This document shows positions 1 through 5,661 of a stretch of 6,953 bases of DNA, one piece after another. The first letter of the stretch is position 1; each line of letters opens with the position of its first letter. The stretch is from JAENVT01 sp031373785 (lineage in GTDB: Bacteria > Actinomycetota > Acidimicrobiia > Acidimicrobiales > Ilumatobacteraceae): NCBI GenBank assembly GCA_031373785.1, contig JANMNE010000421.1, forward strand, positions 1 through 6,953, in the 5' to 3' direction. The notes beneath the pieces were generated by a model. That model had not been told where the DNA came from. It did no database searches and was given only the letters and a program-made list of their open reading frames with translations. Position numbers and translations under genes: made by a program.

Positions 1-1322
1 GTGGGGCTGTTGGCCTTCTTGGCCTTGGCCTCGATCACGTTCCACTGGTCGAGCAACCGAGTCATGTCGGCGCGAAGTTCGTGCTCGTTGGCGTTCTCGG
101 CCGCGGTGCGCACGATCAGGCCGTGTTGCGCGGGCTTGACCCGATCGAGGATGTTGCGCAGACGCTTGCGCACGTCGTCGGGCAGGCGCTTGGAGATGCC
201 GTACGTCTTGGAGTTGGGGATCAACACGACGAACCGACCGGGCAGCGACACTTCCTGGGTCAGCCTGGCGCCCTTTGCACTGATCGGGTTCTTGGTGACC
301 TGGCAGAGCACCAACTGCTTGGGTCGCAGCATCTGCTCGATGCGCATCTGACCCGACTTCTCGACGATGTCCTCGGGGTCGTACTGCACGTCGCCGCGGT
401 ACAACACCGCGTTCTTCGGCGTGCCGATGTCGACGAACGCGGCCTCCATGCCGGGCAGCACGTTCTGGACCTTGCCGATGTAGATGTTGCCGTGGATCTG
501 GCTGACGTCGTCGGCGGGGCGGCTGACGTAGTGCTCGATCAGGTTGCGACCTTCGAGCACTGCCACCTGCGTCAACGTCGGCCGCACCTGGACGGCCATG
601 AGGTAGCGACCGATCGGCCGCCCGTTGCGCTCGCGCCCGCGGCGCCGCTCGATCGTGTCGGCATCGAGATCGACTTCGACCCCCGGCGAAGCGGGCTTGG
701 GGCCCTTCACCCCGCGACGGCGCTTCTTCTTGTTGGCGTCAGTCGCCCCCTCACCGTCTGCGGCGGAACCTGCGGTGGCGGGTTGAGCGGCTCGCTCGGT
801 CTTGGGCTTGTCCGATCGCTGGCGATCGTTGCGGGTTCGCTCGCCGCGCTGCTGCGGCGGCTTCGCTGCGGCCGGTGTGGGAGCTGCCCCCGGAGGCGCC
901 GGACGAGTGTCGCCGATCTGTGGCTTGCGCACCAGTGCCCGCTCGGCTGCCTCGCCGGTGGCACGGCCTTCGGCAATGCGCTTGGGCAACTCCGGGTTGC
1001 CGTCGCCAATCACCGATACGGCGACGTTCGACGTCGTGGCCGAAGTGTCGTCGCCGACCAGTTCGTCGTCGTCGTCGCCGGCATCGTCGTCGTCGTCAGC
1101 GGAATCATCGCCGCCTGCACCGACCGGCTTCTTGCGGTTGCGGCCGCCACGCGACCCGCGGCGGCGCTTCTGCGCCGCCGTGCGTACTGTTGGCTCACCG
1201 ATTTCGTCGGTGCCGTCAGCGCCCGATTCGTTCCCGCTGGGCTCGCGGTCGGCTGGATCGTCCACCTGCGCTGGGGCAGGTGAGCCGGTCAGCGACAGCT
1301 GATCGTGTTGGTCGTCGGTCAT
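1..1322 (-). CDS. rne: Rne/Rng family ribonuclease (RNase E/G), N-terminal 440 residues; 3' end outside window
   Basis: This is an endoribonuclease of the RNase E/G family, which cuts single-stranded AU-rich RNA in rRNA and mRNA processing. The frame is open from ATG 1322 to the left edge. Residues 1-236 are a low-complexity charged region: basic patches at 51-66, 198-208 and 226-236, and an Asp-rich run at 71-92. The conserved core starts near 237. An S1-like RNA-binding region follows, with GNIYIGKVQNVLPGMEAAF from 278, VDIG at 297-300 and the segment around LTQEVSLPGR at 354-363. VRTAAE at 404-409 and the QWN..E.KAKK segment at 426-436 match the family before the DNase I-like catalytic domain. 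The catalytic Asp residues and Zn-link cysteines lie past the edge. The start is supported by an in-frame TGA at 1338-1340, a good Shine-Dalgarno and no other in-frame start between. The gene follows rodA after 257 nt. RNase E versus G cannot be settled from this part. Confidence 0.93.
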   Translation of the reverse strand, partial: MTDDQHDQLSLTGSPAPAQVDDPADREPSGNESGADGTDEIGEPTVRTAAQKRRRGSRGGRNRKKPVGAGGDDSADDDDDAGDDDDELVGDDTSATTSNVAVSVIGDGNPELPKRIAEGRATGEAAERALVRKPQIGDTRPAPPGAAPTPAAAKPPQQRGERTRNDRQRSDKPKTERAAQPATAGSAADGEGATDANKKKRRRGVKGPKPASPGVEVDLDADTIERRRGRERNGRPIGRYLMAVQVRPTLTQVAVLEGRNLIEHYVSRPADDVSQIHGNIYIGKVQNVLPGMEAAFVDIGTPKNAVLYRGDVQYDPEDIVEKSGQMRIEQMLRPKQLVLCQVTKNPISAKGARLTQEVSLPGRFVVLIPNSKTYGISKRLPDDVRKRLRNILDRVKPAQHGLIVRTAAENANEHELRADMTRLLDQWNVIEAKAKKANSP

Positions 1323-1330
1323 TCGGACAT

Positions 1331-1338
1331 TCCCTTCT
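1331..1338 (-). promoter_or_regulatory. Shine-Dalgarno of the RNase E/G gene
   Basis: The minus strand reads AGAAGGGA here, followed by 8 nt and then ATG at 1322. It is the clearest ribosome binding site in the window and decides the start of a protein whose N-terminus is otherwise too low in complexity to align. An ATG at 1330 inside the spacer reads only three codons before a stop (Met-Ser-Glu-TGA), and that stop overlaps the real ATG. Confidence 0.75.
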
Positions 1339-1372
1339 CATGCGCCAGCCGCGAGGGCCAGCGCCGCGACGG

Positions 1373-1396
1373 CCGACGGAGATGTCTCCAGGTCGG
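1373..1396 (-). other. Hairpin in the leader of the RNase E/G gene
   Basis: On the minus strand CCGAC pairs with GTCGG. Inside it GGAG pairs with CTCC around an ACAT loop (one further A-T closes it to two bases), and a 2-nt CT bulge sits on the 5' side. A further G-C pair extends the stem at 1372/1397. The stem sits about 50 nt upstream of the ribonuclease start. No U tract follows it, so it is not a classical terminator. A role in stabilising or regulating the leader is inference. Confidence 0.45.
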
Positions 1397-1513
1397 CTGG
1401 CATCGCGTTCGATCCATTGATTCATGTGGGCGCGCCGCTCCACAGCTCCAACGAGCTGATTCGCGCTCATTTCCGCAACCGTTCGCACGCAGGGGCGCGG
1501 CCGGGTTGCGACA

Positions 1514-1542
1514 TCGGCCAAAAAAGGACTCATGTTGGCCGA
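1514..1542 (-). repeat. 8-bp perfect inverted repeat with U-rich loop between rodA and the RNase gene
   Basis: The arms TCGGCCAA (minus strand, 1542-1535) and TTGGCCGA (1521-1514) are exact reverse complements, separated by 13 nt. In the minus-strand transcript the loop is CAUGAGUCCUUUU, so six U residues in a row sit in and next to the loop. The repeat begins 38 nt after the rodA stop and overlaps the expected start point of the putative promoter just upstream. No U tract follows the 3' arm, so it does not look like a Rho-independent terminator. It could be an operator, an RNA hairpin at the 3' end of the mre-rodA message, or a ribonuclease processing site. Only the symmetry is directly seen. 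Confidence 0.6.
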
Positions 1543-1543
1543 C

Positions 1544-1572
1544 AGTCTACCGGACACAACCCCGACTATCAG
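1544..1572 (-). promoter_or_regulatory. Putative sigma-70-type promoter for the RNase E/G gene
   Basis: On the minus strand CTGATA (1572-1567; 4 of 6 matches to TTGACA) is followed by a 17-nt spacer and TAGACT (1549-1544; 4 of 6 matches to TATAAT, and a fit to the actinobacterial TANNNT form). Transcription would start near 1537 and give a leader of about 215 nt. The placement right after the rodA stop and before a 257-nt gap supports it. The -35 is weak and such matches also arise by chance. Confidence 0.35.
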
Positions 1573-1579
1573 GGGATCG

Positions 1580-2740
1580 TCAGCGGTACCGGCGCATGTG
1601 CACGCTCTGCACCAGGCCCATCAGGGCGAAAAACGTCACGATGCTCGACCCGCCGTAGGAGATGAAGGGCAAGGGCAGGCCCGTGATTGGCATCAGCCCG
1701 ACGCTCATGGCGATGTTCTGGAACATCTGCCAGAGCACCATGGTGAACACGCCGGCGCACAGATAGGTACCCAGCATGTCGCGCGACAGGCCGGCGATCC
1801 GCCAAATCCGCAGCAGCAAGATCGCGAACAGGCCGATGACCACGCCACACCCGATCAACCCGAACTGCTCGCCGATCGCCGAGAACGGGAAGTCGGCCCA
1901 TTGCACCGGGATGTCCCTGGTGTTGGTGATCTGCCCCTGCAACCACCCCTTGCCGTCGATGCCGCCGGTGGCGATTGCTCGAAGCGAGTTGCGGCCTTGG
2001 AAGATCAGGTCACGCAGCTTCGGGTCGCTGGAGTTCTGGTCGAAGAACACCGTGATGCGCTTGATCTGGTAGTCGTTGACGATGCCGCTGACCACGGCGG
2101 CGCCGACCGTTGCAGCAGACAAGAACGTGATCAACAAGATGTACTTCGCTCTGGCGCCCGCAATCAGCAGCACGCCCATCATCATGGCGATCAGTACCGA
2201 GGCCGTGCCCAGGTCGGGCTGCACGATCACCAGTGCCGTCGGCAAGCCGACCAGGATCAGCCCCTTGACGAATCGTGCGTAGTTCAACGTGTCGGTCCGG
2301 TCCTCGGCGAGGAACGCGGCGATGGCGAGCAGGCCGGTGAACTTGGCGAATTCTGCCGGCTGGACCTTCAGTGGCCCGAGGTCGAAGCTGAGCCGGGCTC
2401 CCCCATGGATCGCTCCGACGAGGATGACCAGCACCAGCAACATGATCGTGACCCCGTAGAGGAACCGGGCCCGCTCACGCCACCAGTCGTAGTCGAACGA
2501 CATCACGACGATCATCGTGATCACCGCGCCGATCAGGAAGATCTCCTGTCGGGTCACGAAGAGATACGGGTTCGGGAACTTGGAGTACGAGGCCGAGTAG
2601 ATCGTGAACAACCCGATGATGGCGAGGGCGCCCTGAGCCAGGAGCAGCACCCAGTCGATGTTGCGACTCGGCGACCCCGGACTGGCCTTGATGTTGCCCA
2701 AGCCGGAATCCGGCTTGCGCGAAAGCATGCTGAGCGCCAT
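1580..2740 (-). CDS. rodA: RodA, SEDS peptidoglycan glycosyltransferase
   Basis: RodA is the integral-membrane polymerase of the elongasome: it links lipid II disaccharides into glycan strands and works as a pair with PBP2. The 386-residue length is normal. After a soluble N-terminus of about 28 residues come roughly ten hydrophobic segments. SEDS motifs are present in order: QPAEFAK at 127-133, QPDLGTA at 174-180, the extracellular-loop motif WADFPFSAIGEQ at 281-292 with the presumed catalytic Asp283, and PITGLPLPFISYGGSS at 351-366. FtsW is less likely because the gene sits directly behind a PBP2 gene in an mre operon. One oddity: the motif usually read as GAxxW is GARLS here (residues 114-118). 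ATG 2740 lies 8 nt after the PBP2 stop, which suggests translational coupling; a second Met at residue 5 is an alternative start. No clear Shine-Dalgarno is seen. Confidence 0.96.
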   Translation of the reverse strand: MALSMLSRKPDSGLGNIKASPGSPSRNIDWVLLLAQGALAIIGLFTIYSASYSKFPNPYLFVTRQEIFLIGAVITMIVVMSFDYDWWRERARFLYGVTIMLLVLVILVGAIHGGARLSFDLGPLKVQPAEFAKFTGLLAIAAFLAEDRTDTLNYARFVKGLILVGLPTALVIVQPDLGTASVLIAMMMGVLLIAGARAKYILLITFLSAATVGAAVVSGIVNDYQIKRITVFFDQNSSDPKLRDLIFQGRNSLRAIATGGIDGKGWLQGQITNTRDIPVQWADFPFSAIGEQFGLIGCGVVIGLFAILLLRIWRIAGLSRDMLGTYLCAGVFTMVLWQMFQNIAMSVGLMPITGLPLPFISYGGSSIVTFFALMGLVQSVHMRRYR

Positions 2741-2748
2741 GGATCAGA

Positions 2749-5082
2749 TCAGTCCCGGGCTTCCACGGCGGTCGGCATGCACGAGCTGTCGGCCAGCGAC
2801 GTGGGGGGCGCCGGCGCCAGCGAGTTGAAGTCCAGCGGATCGCTGGGCAGCACGGGATCCATGAGGGTCTTGCCGGCCAGCGCCGTGAAGATGCACTTCA
2901 CGACGGGCGCTGCGGCCTTGGCGCCGAAGCCGCTCTTCTCCAGGTAGGCGACCACGCTGTATGGCTGGTCGCTGTCGAGACTGAAGGCACCGAACGCCGA
3001 TGAGTCGTTCCACGGATAGCTGTTGGCGCCCTGGGCGGTGCCGGTCTTGCCAGCGATCGGCAGGGTGTCCATGGGGTAGGTCGCGAACAACTTCTCGCCG
3101 GTGGTCGTGTGGTAAAAGCTTTGCGGGTAGCGGACGCCGGGTTCGCGGACCCGGAACCGGTTGGTCACTCGGGCCAGGCCACCGATGATCGGTTCGATGA
3201 TCTCCGGCGGCATCTCCAACTGGTCCTTGTAGTGCGGGGTGTCGAACGACTGCACGACGACCGCCTTGGAGAGGTCGGCCATTCCCGGGCTGAGATCGGG
3301 CACCAACGGTTCAAAGATCGTCTTGACGATCGTCGGCGTGTAGAGGAAGCCACCATTGGCGAGCGTCGAGTACGCGTTCGCCAGCTGCAGCGGTGTCGCC
3401 GCCATCAGGCCTTGGCCGATCGCGACCTGCACGTTGTCGCCGACCAGCAGTCGTGGCGCCTCGTTCTTGCCGAGCACGTCGTCCTTCACGAGCTGGGCTT
3501 TGATCGCATCATCGGGGATGCGGCCCGGCCACTCGAACGGCAACTGCACCCCGCTGTCCTGGCCGAACCCGAACCGCTCGAGATCATCCTTCAGCGTCGA
3601 CTTGCCCTTCAGCGCGGGATCGACCGATGCGTTGTGCTCGTCGATCTCCCAGAACTTCTCGCCGAGGCGATAGAAGAACGCGTCGCTACTGACGGCCAAC
3701 GCGTCGGCAACCGTGACCGACCCGTACGACGACGACTTGTTGGTGCGCACGTTGCTGGCGTTCTTGAACTCGCACCGCACACCGGTCGCGCACACGTCTT
3801 TCGGGATCGACTCGAGTACGTAGCTGCCCTTGTCGAGGTAGGGCTCGTTCGGGCCGATCACGCCACTGTGCATGGCCGACCAGGCGACGAACGGCTTGAC
3901 GCTCGAGCCGAGGTTGTAGCGGCCTTGCACGGCCCGGTTGACCAACACCGACTTGTCGGGGTCGGCCTTGCCGGTGTTCGGGTCGATCTTCTCGCCGAAC
4001 AACTGGTCGAACTTGTTGCCGTCGATGTTGCCCATCCACCGATTGTCGAACCGCGGATAGCTGGCCATCGCCAGGATCTGGCCGTTGGAGTCGTTCTCGA
4101 CGACGACCGCGCCGGCCGGCGCCTTGTATTGGATCCACTCCTGCGTCCCGAACTCCTTCGAGCTCGAGTACACGCGCTGCGTGCCACCGGGGATCTTCAC
4201 ATCGATCGGGTTGTGCGCGGCGATGTCTTGCCCGGCGATGTCGGTGGGCAGTTGGCGGCGCTGCAGCAGCTTGGTCTCCAGAGCCTGCTCGGCGTACTGC
4301 TGCACGTCGAGGTCGATGGTCAACTGGATGTCTTGTCCGGCAATGGGATCGACGTGCTGGTCGGACAGTTCGCGCACGATGCCGCCGGCCGCATCGACCT
4401 CGAAGACCTGCTTGCCCCACGACCCGTGCAGCGTGTCTTCCATCGACAGTTCCACGCCGAAGGCACCGACAAGCTCGTTGGTGTTGTAGTTCTTGTCCTC
4501 GTACTGCTTCTTGGTCTCCTTGGTGATCGGGCCGAGGTACCCGACCACGTGGCTTGCCAGGGGCGAGTACGGGTACACGCGCTTCCACTGTTCGACGATC
4601 TGGATGCCGGGAAAGTCTTCGCTGCGCTCTTTGAGATACGTGACAGTGTCTTCGTCGACGCCCTCCTTGAGCGGCAGCGGCAGCAGCGTGCTGAAGCGCT
4701 GGCCCTTCTTGCACTTCGGGATCGTCGGCTCACCGAAGCATGGCTCGTATCGGCGCTGCAGGTCGATGACCGGAACCTTCAACGGGCCCGACAATCGGTC
4801 GAACAGCGCATCGCGATCCTTCTTCTTCTTGATCACGCTCCAGTCGATGGCGACGGTGAGGATGCGTTGGTTGTCGGCCATGATCCGACCCTTGGCGTCG
4901 ACGATGCGTCCACGCTCGGGTGGGATCAGCACCTCGCGAAGCTTCGCCGCGGAAACCCTGGCTTGATACGACGCTGCCTCGACACCCTGCAGGAACCACA
5001 GGCGGGTGCCGAGTGCGCCGATCAGAAGGGTCGAGACCAACGCCAGCATCCCCAGGCGGGTGGTGCGCTTATCGATCGCCAT
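2749..5082 (-). CDS. mrdA: Penicillin-binding protein 2 (class B transpeptidase of the elongasome)
   Basis: A class B PBP that cross-links stem peptides during side-wall growth, anchored by one N-terminal membrane helix (about residues 9-31). The pedestal region is recognisable: RGRIVDAKGRIMADN at 57-71, SPLASHVVGYLG at 173-184, GAFGVELSMEDTLHG at 206-220, and QLTIDLDVQQYAEQAL at 253-268. The transpeptidase domain has the three active-site motifs: S393-S-V-K396 (nucleophile Ser393, in GSSVKP), S465-S-D467 (the SxD form usual for PBP2, in place of SxN), and K679-T-G681 in AGKTGTAQ. At 777 residues it is longer than E. coli PBP2 (633). Extra length includes a segment near 271-314 between pedestal and transpeptidase domain and a Pro/Ala/Ser-rich C-terminal tail. 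Cys pairs at 115/124 and 431/437 lie outside the membrane. ATG 5082 is 51 nt after the mreD stop; no strong Shine-Dalgarno is visible. Confidence 0.96.
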   Translation of the reverse strand: MAIDKRTTRLGMLALVSTLLIGALGTRLWFLQGVEAASYQARVSAAKLREVLIPPERGRIVDAKGRIMADNQRILTVAIDWSVIKKKKDRDALFDRLSGPLKVPVIDLQRRYEPCFGEPTIPKCKKGQRFSTLLPLPLKEGVDEDTVTYLKERSEDFPGIQIVEQWKRVYPYSPLASHVVGYLGPITKETKKQYEDKNYNTNELVGAFGVELSMEDTLHGSWGKQVFEVDAAGGIVRELSDQHVDPIAGQDIQLTIDLDVQQYAEQALETKLLQRRQLPTDIAGQDIAAHNPIDVKIPGGTQRVYSSSKEFGTQEWIQYKAPAGAVVVENDSNGQILAMASYPRFDNRWMGNIDGNKFDQLFGEKIDPNTGKADPDKSVLVNRAVQGRYNLGSSVKPFVAWSAMHSGVIGPNEPYLDKGSYVLESIPKDVCATGVRCEFKNASNVRTNKSSSYGSVTVADALAVSSDAFFYRLGEKFWEIDEHNASVDPALKGKSTLKDDLERFGFGQDSGVQLPFEWPGRIPDDAIKAQLVKDDVLGKNEAPRLLVGDNVQVAIGQGLMAATPLQLANAYSTLANGGFLYTPTIVKTIFEPLVPDLSPGMADLSKAVVVQSFDTPHYKDQLEMPPEIIEPIIGGLARVTNRFRVREPGVRYPQSFYHTTTGEKLFATYPMDTLPIAGKTGTAQGANSYPWNDSSAFGAFSLDSDQPYSVVAYLEKSGFGAKAAAPVVKCIFTALAGKTLMDPVLPSDPLDFNSLAPAPPTSLADSSCMPTAVEARD

Positions 5083-5133
5083 GGCGACATTCTGGTCCGC
5101 GCGCGGGTCGGGCGGGGCTCACCCGGTTCCGGC

Positions 5134-5658
5134 TCACTCGGGAATCGCCCGCCACGTGCGCCGCTTGGCGCCTGCACACCATCGTCCCAACGGAACGAAC
5201 AACGGGCTCAGCAGGGCCGCTCCGGCGGTCACGATGGGAGTCACCACGAAGAGCCGATTCGTCAACCAGCCCTCCTGGCCCGTCAAGAACTTCACCACCG
5301 GGATGGCGCCCTCGCCCACGGCCGAGCCGATCGCCACGAAGATCGCCGCCAACCACCACTGCGGATCCGGGGTGATGCTCAGCACGTAGCCCGATGTCAA
5401 TCCGGCGAGCCCGTAGGCCAACGCGGTCAGCCCCAATGGCGTGCCGACGCCGAGGTCGTACATCATCCCCAGGGCGAAGCCGGCGAATGCGCCGCGCTCC
5501 GAGCCGGACCCAGCCCCGGCCCCAGCCGCCAACGCCAGCACGACTTGGATCGCCACGCCATCGACGCGGTAGGTCGCGCAGACCGTGCGTTGAATAGCCA
5601 GGACCACCAATGCCACCGGGATCAGTCTGGTGAAGAGGGCAAACGGCAGCGATCGCAC
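5134..5658 (-). CDS. mreD: MreD, rod shape-determining membrane protein
   Basis: MreD is a small integral-membrane member of the elongasome that binds MreC and helps place MreB, RodA and PBP2. The 174-residue product is almost wholly hydrophobic, with about five or six membrane segments, and has the family's central motif of the form G-F-x-L-G-x-x-x-D-L (GFALGMMYDL at 60-69) followed by GTPLGLTALAYGLAGLTSGY at 72-91. The C-terminus is short and basic (AKRRTWR). The start is GTG at 5658, only 3 nt after the mreC stop, which fits translational coupling. Sequence conservation in MreD is low, so the call rests on the motif, the size and the position between mreC and PBP2. Confidence 0.93.
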   Translation of the reverse strand: MRSLPFALFTRLIPVALVVLAIQRTVCATYRVDGVAIQVVLALAAGAGAGSGSERGAFAGFALGMMYDLGVGTPLGLTALAYGLAGLTSGYVLSITPDPQWWLAAIFVAIGSAVGEGAIPVVKFLTGQEGWLTNRLFVVTPIVTAGAALLSPLFVPLGRWCAGAKRRTWRAIPE

Positions 5659-5661
5659 GAC

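Larger units (their letters stand above)
1323..1579 (-). other. rodA-rne intergenic region, probable structured 5' leader
   Basis: This is the only sizeable gap in the window (257 nt); the other gaps are 3 to 51 nt. It contains, in transcription order, the putative promoter, the inverted repeat with a U-rich loop, the second hairpin and the Shine-Dalgarno. I see no tRNA, no known riboswitch and no convincing small gene. Many actinobacteria and Firmicutes carry a pair of radical SAM genes between rodA and the RNase E/G gene; they are absent here. Confidence 0.6.

Noticed and set aside
1047..1112. Repeated gtc/cga triplets that look like a small tandem array
   Set aside because: They encode the Asp-rich block of the ribonuclease N-terminus; there are no spacers and no CRISPR-like repeat.
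81..1283. Open frame of 400 codons on the plus strand
   Set aside because: It is the codon-aligned antisense of the RNase E/G gene, whose own translation matches its family clearly.
1216..1533. Small minus-strand frame of about 105 residues starting at ATG 1533, just after the putative promoter
   Set aside because: It would have a near-leaderless start, which actinobacteria do use, but it has no Shine-Dalgarno, is Arg-rich, shows weaker G+C preference at third codon positions than the neighbours, and overlaps the ribonuclease gene by 107 nt out of frame. RNA start mapping exactly at 1533-1537 would reopen it.
1560..1575. Short CCCC/GGGG inverted repeat right after the rodA stop
   Set aside because: Only 4 bp with an 8-nt loop and no U tract; too weak to call a terminator.
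1532..2947. Open frame of 471 codons on the plus strand
   Set aside because: It is codon-aligned antisense to rodA over most of its length and reads as a Gln/Asp/His-rich low-information protein.
5083..5133. mreD-PBP2 gap as a possible promoter or terminator
   Set aside because: The 51 nt show no convincing -35/-10 pair, no stem with a U tract and no clear Shine-Dalgarno; it reads as an ordinary intra-operon spacer.
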